From contig NZ_JAINUY010000001.1 of NCBI RefSeq assembly GCF_020026915.1, positions 62,001-126,000 of the forward strand: DNA of 64,000 bases. Direction: 5' to 3'. Source of the DNA: Flavobacterium potami. Lineage in GTDB: Bacteria; Bacteroidota; Bacteroidia; Flavobacteriales; Flavobacteriaceae. The notes beneath the pieces are model-generated. The model was not told the DNA's origin. It worked only from the letters and a program-made list of their open reading frames with translations, and did not search any database. The position numbers were made by a program, and so were the translations under genes. Every line of letters starts with the position of its first letter. Position 1 is the first letter of the stretch. This document shows positions 25,078 to 33,986 of the stretch, piece after piece.

Positions 25078-26421
25078 ATGGCAAGATTTGAATTAAAACT
25101 TCCTAAAATGGGAGAAAGCGTCGCTGAAGCAACCATTACCAATTGGTTGAAAGAAGTTGGAGACAGAATTGAAGCTGATGAACCAGTACTAGAAATTGCA
25201 ACTGACAAAGTTGACAGTGAAGTTCCTAGTGAAGTATCAGGAATCTTAGTTGAGCAATTGTTTGGTAAAGATGATTTAGTACAAGTAGGGCAAACTATCG
25301 CGATTATCGAAACAGAAGATGGCGATTCGCCAGTTACAGAAACTACTAAAGTAGAAGATGTTGCTGTTCCTGCAGAAGCTTTGGAAATTGAAAAATCAAT
25401 TGAAGAAGTAAAAGAAACAGTTTCTTCTCAAGATTTCTCAGGATCAGATAAGTTCTTTTCTCCGTTAGTAAAAAATATTGCGAAGGAAGAAGGAATTTCT
25501 TTAAATGAATTAGAAAGTTTAGCTGGTTCAGGAAAAGACGGTCGCGTAACAAAAGAAGATATTTTAAAATATATAGAAGATCGTAAATCTGGTGTTGTCC
25601 AAACGCCAAAAGCGGTTCAGGAAGCACCAAAAGTAGTTGCTGAAACTCCTAAAGCAGTTGTTGAGCCAGTTGCTCAAAAAAGCCAGCAGGCAGTTCCTGT
25701 TTCTGTAAACGGAGCCGACGAAATTGTAGAAATGGACAGAATGCGTAAACTGATTTCAGGTTACATGGTAGCTTCAGTTCAGACTTCTGCTCACGTACAA
25801 TCTTTTATCGAAGTAGATGTAACAAACATTGTAAAATGGAGAGATAAAGTAAAAGCGGCTTTCGAAAAAAGAGAAGGCGAGAAATTAACTTTTACTCCTA
25901 TTATGATGGAAGCTGTTGCAAAAGCTTTAAAAGATTTCCCTGGAATGAATATTTCTGTTGAGGGAGATTATATCATTAAAAAGAAAAATATCAATTTAGG
26001 AATGGCTGCAGCATTGCCAAACGGAAATCTAATTGTTCCTGTAATTAAAAACGCAGATCAGTTGAATTTGGTTGGAATGGCAAAAGCGGTTAACGATTTA
26101 GGAAACCGTGCAAAAGCTGGAAAACTAAAGCCAGACGATACACAAGGCGGAACTTATACAGTAACAAATGTTGGTACTTTTGGAAGTGTTTTCGGAACGC
26201 CAATTATCAATCAGCCTCAAGTTGGAATTTTGGCTCTTGGTGCAATTCGTAAAGTGCCTGCGGTTATCGAAACTCCAGAAGGAGATTTTATCGGAATCCG
26301 CCAAAAAATGTTCTTGTCTCACTCTTACGATCATAGAGTTGTAGATGGAGCGCTTGGAGGAAGCTTCGTGAAAAGAGTAGCAGAATATTTAGAAGCTTTT
26401 GATGTAGATAGAGATTTCTAA
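25078..26421 (+). CDS. 2-oxo acid dehydrogenase E2 component (dihydrolipoyl acyltransferase)
   Basis: The acyltransferase core of a pyruvate, branched-chain or 2-oxoglutarate dehydrogenase complex (447 aa). The lipoyl domain (1-80) carries its lipoylated lysine K44 in EIATDKVDSEVPS. An Ala/Pro/Val/Glu-rich linker follows. The E1/E3-binding domain is at about 125-165 (FFSPLVKNIAKEEGISL, GKDGRVTKEDIL). A second linker and the catalytic domain (about 215-447) end in SHSYDHRVVDGALGG, with the active-site histidine near 420. The single lipoyl domain and the wording favour the branched-chain type, but the E1 genes are not in the window. Confidence 0.93.
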   Translation: MARFELKLPKMGESVAEATITNWLKEVGDRIEADEPVLEIATDKVDSEVPSEVSGILVEQLFGKDDLVQVGQTIAIIETEDGDSPVTETTKVEDVAVPAEALEIEKSIEEVKETVSSQDFSGSDKFFSPLVKNIAKEEGISLNELESLAGSGKDGRVTKEDILKYIEDRKSGVVQTPKAVQEAPKVVAETPKAVVEPVAQKSQQAVPVSVNGADEIVEMDRMRKLISGYMVASVQTSAHVQSFIEVDVTNIVKWRDKVKAAFEKREGEKLTFTPIMMEAVAKALKDFPGMNISVEGDYIIKKKNINLGMAAALPNGNLIVPVIKNADQLNLVGMAKAVNDLGNRAKAGKLKPDDTQGGTYTVTNVGTFGSVFGTPIINQPQVGILALGAIRKVPAVIETPEGDFIGIRQKMFLSHSYDHRVVDGALGGSFVKRVAEYLEAFDVDRDF

Positions 26422-26444
26422 AATGAATCATAAAAATAAAATCC

Positions 26445-26479
26445 AATCCGATAAGTTTTGAACTTGTCGGATTTTTTTT
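26445..26479 (+). terminator. Terminator after the E2 gene
   Basis: Stem AATCCGATAAGTT with complement AACTTGTCGGATT (one G-U pair), a three-base loop, then nine T residues. Confidence 0.85.
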
Positions 26480-26642
26480 GTTTTGTAGGAAAAGGTTAAG
26501 AATCAAAGTGGAACTCATTTGTGACATGTTTTTAAAATGTTAAATTCTAGAAATTGAAAGCATTTTTAGACAAAAAAAAAATGAGAATAAAGGAGGATAT
26601 TCGGCTTTAAAAATTACATTTGTAAACTTATAAAAATTAGAA

Positions 26643-27413
26643 ATGGAATTAAAACTTAACAAACCAATTTGCTTTTTTGATCTCGAAACAACGGGAATTG
26701 ATATCGGTAAAGATAGAATCGTAGAAATTTCAATATTCAAAGTTTTTCCTAACGGAAACAAAGAAAGTAAAACCTGGTTGGTTAATCCAACAATTCCAAT
26801 TCCTCCGCAGACAACCGCTGTTCATGGTATTACTAATGAAAAAGTAGCCAATGAACCCACTTTTGCAGAATTAGCTCCGCAAGTCCACAATATGATCAAA
26901 GACAGCGATTTGGGTGGATTTAACTCTGATCGTTTTGATATTCCGCTTTTGGCCGAGGAATTACTTCGTGCCGGAGTTGATTTCGATATGAAAAACAAAG
27001 TTTCAGTAGATGTACAAACTATTTTTCATAAAATGGAAGAGCGTACTTTAAGTGCTGCTTTGAAATTTTATTGTGGAAAAAGTCTTGAAAATGCCCATTC
27101 CGCAGAAGCAGATACCATGGCAACATACGAAATTTTAAAAGCGCAATTAGACCGTTATCCAGAATTGGAAAATGATATGAAATCTTTGTCTGAGTTTACA
27201 ACGCGTAAGAAAATAGCTGATTTTGCAGGAATGATTGCTTTTGATGCAGATAACGAGGAAATTTTTACTTTTGGAAAACATAAAGGTGCCAAAGTGGAAA
27301 AAGTTTTAGAAGCAGAGCCGGGTTATTTTAGCTGGATTCAAAATGCTGATTTTCCTCTATACACCAAAAAAGTGTTGACAGCAATTAAATTAAGAAAATT
27401 AAATACGAAATAA
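26643..27413 (+). CDS. DnaQ-like 3'-5' exonuclease with ExoX-type C-terminus
   Basis: A 256-aa DEDDh exonuclease. FFDLETTGID at 11-20 supplies the first two metal-binding acidic residues (D13, E15), GFNSDRFDIPLL the third region, and HSAEADTMATYEIL near 152 the catalytic His and last Asp. A C-terminal module at about 195-250 (FTFGKHKGAKVEKVLEAEPG, YFSWIQNADF) is the DUF3820-type domain also found on exonuclease X. It is likely a DNA repair or proofreading nuclease. A CTAAG-word hairpin follows the stop immediately. Confidence 0.9.
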   Translation: MELKLNKPICFFDLETTGIDIGKDRIVEISIFKVFPNGNKESKTWLVNPTIPIPPQTTAVHGITNEKVANEPTFAELAPQVHNMIKDSDLGGFNSDRFDIPLLAEELLRAGVDFDMKNKVSVDVQTIFHKMEERTLSAALKFYCGKSLENAHSAEADTMATYEILKAQLDRYPELENDMKSLSEFTTRKKIADFAGMIAFDADNEEIFTFGKHKGAKVEKVLEAEPGYFSWIQNADFPLYTKKVLTAIKLRKLNTK

Positions 27414-27495
27414 GTTTCTAAGATGCTGAGTTTCTGAGATTCTAAGTTTTTTAGTTTCTTAGTAACTTAGCATCTTAGTGTCTTAGAAACTTAAA
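27414..27495. repeat. CTAAG/CTTAG-word palindrome
   Basis: The left arm (27413-27447) reads TTTCTAAGATGCTGAGTTTC and on; the right arm (27459-27494) reads CTTAGCATCTTAGTGTCTTAG and on (here shortened to CTTAGCATCTTAGTGTC). They are imperfect reverse complements. The palindrome fills the whole gap between the exonuclease stop and the next gene. Confidence 0.75.
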
Positions 27496-27502
27496 AAAAG
27501 AA

Positions 27503-28114
27503 ATGAAGATTATCTGTGTCGGCAGGAATTATGCCAATCATATAGAAGAGTTGCAAAACGAGCGTCCAAGCGAGCCTGTTGTTTTTATGAAACCCGATTC
27601 TGCGGTTTTGTTGAAGCAACATCCGTTTGTAATTCCAGAGTTTTCGGAAGATGTTCATCATGAAGTTGAAATAATCGTAAAGATCAATAAGGTTGGAAAA
27701 TATATTGAACCGAAATTTGCTCATAAATATTATGATGAAATTAGTGTAGGAATCGATTTTACGGCCAGAGATCTACAAAGTAAGTTGAAAGAGAAAGGGC
27801 TTCCGTGGGAAAAAGCCAAGGCGTTCGACGGCTCTGCGGTGATTGGAGATTTTTTGCCAAAAACTGATTTTGTTTCTATGGAAAATCTTAATTTTGAATT
27901 GAAAAGCAATTCTGAAACAGTTCAAAAAGGAAATTCAAGTATGATGCTTTGGAAAATTGATGAATTAATTGCTTATGTATCTCAATTTTTTACATTAAAA
28001 ATTGGAGATATTATTTTTACAGGAACGCCTGCTGGCGTTGCAGCTGTAAAACCAAATGATGTTTTAGAAGGCTTTTTAGAAGATAAAAAATTATTCAGAA
28101 TACAAGTAAAATAA
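27503..28114 (+). CDS. Fumarylacetoacetate hydrolase family protein
   Basis: A 203-aa metal-dependent hydrolase or decarboxylase of the FAH superfamily. It is short compared with true FAH (over 400 aa) and close to the YcgM/FAHD1 type (acylpyruvate hydrolase or oxaloacetate decarboxylase). The pattern is intact: CVGRNYANHIEE at the start, HHEVEIIVKI with metal-binding Glu residues near 55, VGIDFTARDLQ with the metal-binding Asp near 85, KAFDGSAVIGDF, and IIFTGTPAGV near 175. The stop overlaps the start of the Hpt gene by one base, so the two are co-translated. Confidence 0.87.
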   Translation: MKIICVGRNYANHIEELQNERPSEPVVFMKPDSAVLLKQHPFVIPEFSEDVHHEVEIIVKINKVGKYIEPKFAHKYYDEISVGIDFTARDLQSKLKEKGLPWEKAKAFDGSAVIGDFLPKTDFVSMENLNFELKSNSETVQKGNSSMMLWKIDELIAYVSQFFTLKIGDIIFTGTPAGVAAVKPNDVLEGFLEDKKLFRIQVK

Positions 28115-28458
28115 TGGCTTTAAAGTACAACCTTTCGAAAGTATATGCGCTTTCAGATAACGATCCTGAATTTGTAAATCAGATTTTAACTTTGTTTGTA
28201 ACAGAGGTTCCAGAAGATTTAAAACAAATCAAAGAAGGAATTAAGAAAAAGGATCATAAATATGCTTATTCTTATGCACATAAAATTAAGCCAACATTGG
28301 ATTTGATGGGTTTGAATGTGGCTTTCGAAGAAATTTTGCAAGTTGAAGCTTGGACAAAGGCAGAAGGTAAGAAAAAAGATATTATCGAAACTTTTAAGAG
28401 TATTAAAATACAAGTAAAAGAAGCGATTAAAGAAATAAAAAAAGACTTTGATCTTTAA
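28114..28458 (+). CDS. Hpt-domain phosphotransfer protein
   Basis: A 114-aa all-helical histidine phosphotransfer domain. The phospho-accepting residue is H56 in YAHKIKPTLDLMG, matching the HxxKP/HxLKG pattern of Hpt proteins. Nothing else is attached, so it is a stand-alone shuttle between a hybrid kinase and a response regulator, neither of which is adjacent. It is translationally coupled (TAATG) to the FAH-family gene, an unusual partner. Confidence 0.82.
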   Translation: MALKYNLSKVYALSDNDPEFVNQILTLFVTEVPEDLKQIKEGIKKKDHKYAYSYAHKIKPTLDLMGLNVAFEEILQVEAWTKAEGKKKDIIETFKSIKIQVKEAIKEIKKDFDL

Positions 28459-28465
28459 AATATAA

Positions 28466-28522
28466 AAACTGACTTAATTTCTTGTTTGTTGAAAAATGAG
28501 ACTAAGTCAGTTTGTCATTTTT
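28466..28522 (+). terminator. Probable terminator after the Hpt gene
   Basis: An 11-base perfect stem (AAACTGACTTA and its complement at 28503-28513) with a 26-base loop, followed by a T-rich run. The long loop makes it weaker than others in the window. Confidence 0.5.
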
Positions 28523-28642
28523 TAAATTTTGTGAAAGCGACTTACAGTTTGTAAGCTAAATACTTCCCTCCAAATACAAAATTTAATCATTCTACAGTAA
28601 ATTATTGGCTTACTTTAAGTAAGGAACAAACATTTTAATGAT

Positions 28643-29896
28643 ATGAAAGCAGCAATCATAACCATTGGAGACGAAATCTTAATTGGTCAAATCGTTGATA
28701 CAAATTCGGCATTTTTAGCTAAAGCACTTGATAGAATTGGTGTAGAAGTGTCCGAAATGTTGTCAATAAGTGATGATAAAAAACACATTTTAGATACTTT
28801 CGCACAGTTACAAAATAAGGTAGATGTTGTTATTGTGACAGGTGGATTAGGTCCAACAAAAGATGATGTTACCAAAAAAACATTCTGTGAATACTTTAAT
28901 GATGAGTTGGTTGTAAATCCAGAAGTTTTGGCGCATGTAACGCAATTAATCGAAGGATTTTATAAGAGACCGATTTCGCAGTTGAATAAAGACCAAGCAT
29001 TGGTTCCGTCAACTTGTACTGTTTTGCAGAACAAAATGGGAACCGCTCCCGGAATGTGGATGAAGAAAGAGGATACTGTTTATATTTCGCTTCCTGGAGT
29101 TCCTTATGAAATGAAATATCTGGTAGAAGAAGAGATAATTCCAAAAATTGTTCGCGAATACAAACGTCCTTATATTATTCACAAAACTATTTTGACATAT
29201 GGACAAGGTGAAAGTTTGGTTGCAGAACGCATTGAACATTGGGAAAATAATCTTCCTGAATTTATAAAATTAGCGTATCTGCCAAATCCGGGAAGAGTTC
29301 GACTTCGTTTAACTGCCCGAGGAACAGATAAAGAAGAACTAGAAAAAGCAATTGAGTCGAATGTTCAGTCTTTGGATGCAATAATTCATGATATAATTGT
29401 GGGTTATGAAGAGAATGAAACTATTGAAACCGTAATAGGAAAATTGCTTTCTAAAGAAAATAAAACGATTTCAACAGCGGAAAGCTGTACAGGAGGGAGA
29501 ATTGCTTCACTTTTGTCAGCTGTTCCAGGTTCGTCAAGTTATTTTAAAGGAAGTGTCGTTTCTTATGCGACCGAAGCAAAAGTAAATGTTCTTGGAGTGC
29601 CTCAAAATTTAATTGATCAGTTTACAGTAGTTAGTGCTGAGGTTGCGTCTGCTATGGCTTTGAGTGTTAAAGATTTAATGAAAACGGACTATGCGCTTGC
29701 TACGACAGGGAATGCGGGGCCTTCAAAAGGCGATTCTGATGCTGAAATTGGCACCGTTTTTATCGCTTTGGCAACGCCAAATGGGGTAATTGTCGAAGAA
29801 TTTAACTTCGGACAACCTCGTGAAAAAGTGATAGATAGGGCATCAGTTAAGAGTTTGGAAATATTACAGAAAGAAATTTTAAAAATTGTGCAATAA
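28643..29896 (+). CDS. cinA: CinA family nicotinamide-nucleotide amidohydrolase
   Basis: A 417-aa protein that recycles pyridine nucleotides by deamidating NMN and cleaving ADP-ribose-type products. The N-terminal molybdopterin-binding-like domain (about 1-170) has [20 protein letters not shown] and [17 protein letters not shown] middle KH-like part follows. The C-terminal CinA domain (about 255-417) has [20 protein letters not shown] with the catalytic Ser/Cys region, and [20 protein letters not shown]. In many bacteria the gene sits near competence or ribosome genes; here it precedes rpmB. Confidence 0.94.
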   Translation: MKAAIITIGDEILIGQIVDTNSAFLAKALDRIGVEVSEMLSISDDKKHILDTFAQLQNKVDVVIVTGGLGPTKDDVTKKTFCEYFNDELVVNPEVLAHVTQLIEGFYKRPISQLNKDQALVPSTCTVLQNKMGTAPGMWMKKEDTVYISLPGVPYEMKYLVEEEIIPKIVREYKRPYIIHKTILTYGQGESLVAERIEHWENNLPEFIKLAYLPNPGRVRLRLTARGTDKEELEKAIESNVQSLDAIIHDIIVGYEENETIETVIGKLLSKENKTISTAESCTGGRIASLLSAVPGSSSYFKGSVVSYATEAKVNVLGVPQNLIDQFTVVSAEVASAMALSVKDLMKTDYALATTGNAGPSKGDSDAEIGTVFIALATPNGVIVEEFNFGQPREKVIDRASVKSLEILQKEILKIVQ

Positions 29897-29900
29897 TTTT

Positions 29901-29931
29901 TTGCACCAATGGTTTATTTTTCTTTTCTTTG
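29901..29931 (+). promoter_or_regulatory. Probable promoter of the rpmB cluster
   Basis: TTG at 29901-29903, a 20-base spacer, then TTTCTTTG at 29924-29931. This departs from the Bacteroidota consensus (TTG, 17-23 bases, TAnnTTTG) only at the A. It is 37 bases before the rpmB start. Confidence 0.45.
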
Positions 29932-29967
29932 CACCCTGATTTTGAATAACGATAAAAGATAAGTATA

Positions 29968-30204
29968 ATGTCAAGAGTTTGTGACCTTACAGGTAAAAGA
30001 GCGATGGTAGGAAATAACGTTTCTCACGCTATGAACAAAACTAAGAGAAAGTTTTCTGTAAACTTAGTTAAAAAGCGTTTTTATCTTCCAGAAGAAGATA
30101 GATGGATTACTCTTAGAGTAGCAGCATCTACGATAAAAACAATTAATAAAAATGGAATCACTGCAGTTTTGAAAAAAGCGCAGTCAGAAGGATTTATCAA
30201 ATAA
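29968..30204 (+). CDS. rpmB: Ribosomal protein bL28
   Basis: A 78-aa protein of the large ribosomal subunit. [20 protein letters not shown] at the N-terminus is the bL28 signature, followed by the basic [16 protein letters not shown]. It is first in a rpmB-rpmG-DUF4295-ftsY cluster that is conserved in Bacteroidota, with 27 bases to rpmG. Confidence 0.97.
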   Translation: MSRVCDLTGKRAMVGNNVSHAMNKTKRKFSVNLVKKRFYLPEEDRWITLRVAASTIKTINKNGITAVLKKAQSEGFIK

Positions 30205-30231
30205 TCTTTTCCTAAATAAATATATAGCAAG

Positions 30232-30414
30232 ATGGCAAAGAAAGGTAATAGAATCCAAGTAATTTTAGAATGTACTGAGCACAAAACTTCTGGTGTTCCA
30301 GGAACTTCTAGATATATTACAACTAAGAACAAAAAAAATACTCCAGACAGATTAGAGATTAAAAAATTCAATCCAATCTTAAAAAGAGTAACTGTTCACA
30401 AAGAAATTAAGTAA
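30232..30414 (+). CDS. rpmG: Ribosomal protein bL33
   Basis: A 60-aa large-subunit ribosomal protein. [20 protein letters not shown] and [20 protein letters not shown] match bL33. Only one cysteine is present, so this is the zinc-free form lacking the CxxC pairs. Confidence 0.96.
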
Positions 30415-30489
30415 TAACTAGAGATTTTGTAAATCTCAATGGTGGTTTGCCATTTGAGTTTTATAAAAACTTCAAATAACATTTGAATC

Positions 30490-30642
30490 ATGGCAAAGAA
30501 AACCGTAGCATCGTTACAAACAGCTTCTAAGAGATTGTCAAAAGCCATTAAAATGGTAAAATCTCCTAAAACTGGTGCATATACATTCGTAGAATCTATT
30601 ATGGCTCCTGAAGAAGTTGATGAATTCTTGAAAAAGAAATAA
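30490..30642 (+). CDS. DUF4295 small basic protein
   Basis: A 50-aa lysine-rich protein (MAKKTVASLQTASKRLSKA at the start, EEVDEFLKKK at the end). It is the Bacteroidota-specific DUF4295 protein that regularly follows rpmG. Its size, charge and place suggest a ribosome-associated role, which is unproven. It lies 75 bases after rpmG and before the terminator at 30663. Confidence 0.88.
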   Translation: MAKKTVASLQTASKRLSKAIKMVKSPKTGAYTFVESIMAPEEVDEFLKKK

Positions 30643-30662
30643 TTAACAATTACAATATATAG

Positions 30663-30694
30663 AAAAGCTACTTTCATTCGGAAGTAGCTTTTTT
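30663..30694 (+). terminator. Terminator after the ribosomal protein cluster
   Basis: Stem AAAAGCTACTT with exact complement, eight-base loop, then a T-run. It separates the ribosomal protein genes from ftsY. Confidence 0.8.
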
Positions 30695-30809
30695 ATTACC
30701 TATATTTGTCTATAAATTTAAAGAAGTGCAATAATTTGCCTTTTTTGAAGCTTTAGATTTCTGATAATCGATAATTCAGAGATCTGACAATCAAATAATC
30801 TAAAAAAAA

Positions 30810-31763
30810 ATGAGTTTTTTTAAAAAATTATTCTCTACCGATAAAAAAGAGACTTTAGACAAAGGTCTTGAAAAATCTAAAACTAGTTTTTTCTCAAAAT
30901 TAAGTAAAGCCGTAGCCGGAAAATCTAAAGTCGATGATGATGTCTTAGATGATTTGGAAGAGGTTCTTGTAGCTTCAGATGTTGGGGTAAATACAACATT
31001 AAAAATTATTTCAAGAATTGAAAAACGTGTTGCCGAAGATAAATATTTAGGAACGGAGGAGTTAAATCAAATTCTTCGTGATGAAATTGGAGCATTATTA
31101 TCTGAAACCAATACAGGTGAAGCGACAGAGTTTGAAGTTCCTAAGGATAAAAAGCCTTACGTTTTAATGGTAGTTGGTGTTAATGGTGTTGGAAAAACGA
31201 CAACAATTGGGAAATTAGCTTATCAGTTTAAGAAAGCTGGACATAAAGTAGTTTTAGGAGCTGCAGATACTTTCCGTGCTGCTGCAATTGATCAATTACA
31301 AGTTTGGGCTGATAGAGTAGATGTTCCAATTGTAAGACAAAATATGGGAAGTGATCCTGCGTCTGTAGCTTTTGATACTTTGCAATCTGCAGTAGCTCAA
31401 AATGCTGATGTTGTAATTATTGATACGGCTGGTCGTCTTCATAATAAAATAAACTTAATGAATGAGTTGACCAAAGTAAAGCGTGTAATGCAAAAGGTGG
31501 TTGCTGATGCGCCTCACGATGTGCTTTTGGTTTTAGATGGTTCTACAGGTCAAAATGCTTTTGAGCAGGCAAAACAATTTACAGCTGCTACAGAAGTTAC
31601 TTCATTAGCCGTAACAAAATTAGACGGAACTGCAAAAGGTGGAGTTGTAATTGGAATTTCAGATCAATTTCAAATTCCTGTAAAATATATTGGTGTTGGC
31701 GAAGGAATTGAAGACTTACAAGTTTTCAATAAATATGAATTTGTTGACAGCTTCTTTAAATAA
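30810..31763 (+). CDS. ftsY: Signal recognition particle receptor FtsY
   Basis: The GTPase that docks the signal recognition particle and ribosome at the membrane (317 aa, without the long acidic A domain of E. coli). The helical N domain covers about 1-110. The G domain has GVNGVGKTTTIGKLA (G1) near 125, DTFRAAAIDQLQ (G2) near 153, IIDTAGRLHNK (G3) near 205 and TKLDGTAKGG (G4) near 270. A basic N-terminal start (MSFFKKLFSTDKKET) may touch the membrane. Confidence 0.96.
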   Translation: MSFFKKLFSTDKKETLDKGLEKSKTSFFSKLSKAVAGKSKVDDDVLDDLEEVLVASDVGVNTTLKIISRIEKRVAEDKYLGTEELNQILRDEIGALLSETNTGEATEFEVPKDKKPYVLMVVGVNGVGKTTTIGKLAYQFKKAGHKVVLGAADTFRAAAIDQLQVWADRVDVPIVRQNMGSDPASVAFDTLQSAVAQNADVVIIDTAGRLHNKINLMNELTKVKRVMQKVVADAPHDVLLVLDGSTGQNAFEQAKQFTAATEVTSLAVTKLDGTAKGGVVIGISDQFQIPVKYIGVGEGIEDLQVFNKYEFVDSFFK

Positions 31764-31769
31764 TTTATA

Positions 31770-31934
31770 ATGAAAAATATATCGGCTTTAACTTTTTACT
31801 TTGCTAGCGTAATAGCTTTTGTTTTGGCAAATGTTTTAAAAGACAATAATCTTTCAGTTTACTACGCTTTGCTAGTGGTTGGAATAATTTTGTTTTTTTT
31901 AGGAGTTCTTAAGAGAATAAAAACGAATCGCTAA
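31770..31934 (+). CDS. Small two-helix membrane protein
   Basis: A 54-aa protein starting 6 bases after the ftsY stop (MKNISALTFYFASVIAFVLA). Two hydrophobic helices (about 5-23 and 31-47) are joined by a short polar loop (KDNNLSVY), and a basic tail ends it (KRIKTNR). No family is recognised. Its position directly behind ftsY suggests co-transcription. Confidence 0.6.
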   Translation: MKNISALTFYFASVIAFVLANVLKDNNLSVYYALLVVGIILFFLGVLKRIKTNR

Positions 31935-31958
31935 AAAGTAAATTAAAAATAAAATATT

Positions 31959-32006
31959 GAGCTTTTAAATAAAATGTCTGTAATGGCTTTATTTAAAAGC
32001 TCTTTC
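31959..32006. terminator. Bidirectional terminator between ftsY operon and a hydrolase gene
   Basis: A perfect 15-base stem (GAGCTTTTAAATAAA at 31959-31973 and its complement at 31988-32002), loop of 14. It lies between convergent transcripts. Confidence 0.7.
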
Positions 32007-32007
32007 T

Positions 32008-33078
32008 TTATTGGTACAAAGCGCTAATTTTTTCCCATAAAGTTTTATCAAAATCGGATAAGGCCAGATTGACATTGTCGGCAGCATCTCCCATTCTGAT
32101 AACCACCATTTTTTTGCTTGGTATCACATATATTTTTTGGTCATTCTTACCTAGAGCCATGAACATGTCGCTTGGTGCTGTAGGGATTATGTTTCCTTGG
32201 AAGGTAAGTTGCGATTGTGGTAAATGATAAGAAGCTTTTCCGTTTAACCACCATAAATATCCGTATCCTAAATTGATGTTTTGCGAAGTTGTAGTTGCTT
32301 CGTTAAAGAAGGTTTCGTTTAGAATTGTATTATTTTCCCATTTTCCCTTGTTGAGCATTAGCAATCCGAAACGTGCCATGCTTCTTGTTGTACTGGTATA
32401 AACGCTGTTCACGCCAAGTTGAACCCAGTTTCCGTTCATGCCTATTTTGTCTCGTAATTTGGCGTTGAAATAATTTTCCCAGCTTTGTTTGCTTGCTTTT
32501 GCTACAACATCTTGAAGTTTTACATAAACATTATGATATGCCCATCTTTTTCCGGCGTCGGCTTTGTAGATTAAATTCTCAGGATTTACATCGTCTGTGC
32601 TGTCGTCAAGACCGGAAGTCATCGTTAATAAATGTTTGCAGGTAATTTGACTTTCTTGAGCAAGAGTTTCACTTGTCCATTCCGTTCCAAGATAATCAGA
32701 AACTTTATTATTGATGTTTAATAGTCCTTCTTGTTGTGCAATTCCAGTTATGGTTGAGGTTAATGTTTTTCCAGCACTTGCCCAATACCAGTTTGCAGAA
32801 GCGTTATGGTTGTTAAAGTAATTTTCTAAAACAATTCGGCCATTTACTAGTATTATAAGCGATTTAGAATTTTTGAGTTCGAGATAATCTAAAAGCGGTT
32901 GTACTGCATTCTGGTTCCATTTAAGATCAGAAATAGATTTTGTTTCCCAAGTTGTTGCTGTTAATGGTGGGAAATACATAGTTTCCTCAGGGATTGGAAC
33001 AGGATCTGGATCTATCGTATCTTTGCTGCATGAAGAAAATAGCAAGATGATAAGGATTGCATTAAGAAATCGGTTCAT
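32008..33078 (-). CDS. Serine hydrolase lipoprotein (beta-lactamase class C-like)
   Basis: 356 aa with a lipoprotein signal (LIILLFSSCSKD, lipidated Cys17). The fold is that of the beta-lactamase / penicillin-binding esterase family. The nucleophile motif SxxK appears as ASAGKTLTSTI near 103. YHNVYVKLQDVV near 178 gives the Tyr-x-Asn motif. The C-terminal segment contains GYGYLWWLNG. Such proteins are usually esterases, peptidases or penicillin-recognising enzymes, and are seldom true beta-lactamases. The substrate is unknown. It faces the periplasm or cell surface. Confidence 0.85.
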   Translation of the reverse strand: MNRFLNAILIILLFSSCSKDTIDPDPVPIPEETMYFPPLTATTWETKSISDLKWNQNAVQPLLDYLELKNSKSLIILVNGRIVLENYFNNHNASANWYWASAGKTLTSTITGIAQQEGLLNINNKVSDYLGTEWTSETLAQESQITCKHLLTMTSGLDDSTDDVNPENLIYKADAGKRWAYHNVYVKLQDVVAKASKQSWENYFNAKLRDKIGMNGNWVQLGVNSVYTSTTRSMARFGLLMLNKGKWENNTILNETFFNEATTTSQNINLGYGYLWWLNGKASYHLPQSQLTFQGNIIPTAPSDMFMALGKNDQKIYVIPSKKMVVIRMGDAADNVNLALSDFDKTLWEKISALYQ

Positions 33079-33166
33079 TGTTCTTTTGGGTTTAGGTTTG
33101 TGGTTTGACCAAAAATAACAATAATGGTTTAATTTGTAGGGCGGTATAAATTTTTAATGTGACAGA

Positions 33167-33679
33167 TTATAAAGGAATCTTGCTATCATTGAGTTCCCAT
33201 TTTGTACCATCGATATAAACAATGTAATAGGCATTTATTTTAATGACCTTGTCTGCATCTGTTGAAAAATCTTCCCAGATTTCTGTTTTTGTTTGCCCGG
33301 GTTTTATTACTTCGGTAATGTCTTTTTTGAAATTTCCTTCGCCGTAAAAATAATGACCACTTGCAGGTTTTTCAAATGCATTAATACAATACCATTCAAA
33401 TTTAATTGCTTTTATAATTTTTTTTCCAGAATTTTTATAAACTACTTTAAGGTCTTTATGGTTAGAATAACCGTTTAGTAATATAGTTGTCTTGGTGATT
33501 TTTATTGGGCAGTTTTCGGCGACATTGTTTATTCGGGAAATAGTGTCATTTTTTAGGCTACTATCCGTTATATGTGGATATTCTTCTTTATTTAAAGCAA
33601 CGTTTTTTTTTGGTTTCGGTTGATGACAACTCGAAAATAGAAGTAAAGTGCTGAATAATAATAGAAAAATGTTTTTCAT
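33167..33679 (-). CDS. Hypothetical lipoprotein (170 aa)
   Basis: A lipoprotein signal (LLLFSSCHQP, Cys18) followed by a basic linker and a beta-rich domain (about 60-165). The lines DLKVVYKNSGKKIIKAIKFE and KPGQTKTEIWEDFS read like an Ig-like or FxLYD-like fold (inference). No function is known. It follows the hydrolase gene's start by 88 bases on the same strand and may be transcribed with it. Confidence 0.7.
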   Translation of the reverse strand: MKNIFLLLFSTLLLFSSCHQPKPKKNVALNKEEYPHITDSSLKNDTISRINNVAENCPIKITKTTILLNGYSNHKDLKVVYKNSGKKIIKAIKFEWYCINAFEKPASGHYFYGEGNFKKDITEVIKPGQTKTEIWEDFSTDADKVIKINAYYIVYIDGTKWELNDSKIPL

Positions 33680-33847
33680 TTTGGTGGTTGAAACAGTGTT
33701 TTTAGTTTTTATTCCAATTTTTTTGCAAAGTAGCGACTTAATATTTTAGATTTTTGCCTGTATAAGTTTTATTATAAACAGAATAAGATGTTTTTGCTTA
33801 GTAAAATAAATTAATGTTCAAAATATTTCTTTTGATGATTATAAGAT

Positions 33848-33855
33848 TATCTTTG
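33848..33855 (+). promoter_or_regulatory. Possible -7 box upstream of the structured element
   Basis: TATCTTTG matches TAnnTTTG exactly. A start a few bases later would place the structured element at 33885-33970 inside the leader of the lipoprotein gene at 33987. The nearest upstream TTTG is only 13 bases away, so the -33 part is unconvincing. Confidence 0.35.
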
Positions 33856-33884
33856 TAGTCCGGTAAAAATTTCTTTTGAAAACT

Positions 33885-33970
33885 GAAGCCCTAGCCCTGA
33901 TGGGAGCGGCATCCCTTTGCTTTTTTCTTTAAAAAGCAAAAGATACAGCGGACAGCAGGTATCAGCTTCT
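33885..33970 (+). other. Conserved structured intergenic element, copy 1
   Basis: The element runs GCGGCATCCC, stem arm TTTGCTTTTT, loop TCTTT, arm AAAAAGCAAA, AGATACAGCGGACAGC. A second copy at 55563-55662 keeps the flanking bases while the stem sequence changes but still pairs. Outer pairing GAAGC / GCTTC is also possible. It occupies most of the 307-base gap between two lipoprotein genes; nothing else is visible there. The orientation as written reads towards the gene at 33987. Confidence 0.6.
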
Positions 33971-33986
33971 AATATAGACACTTTAT

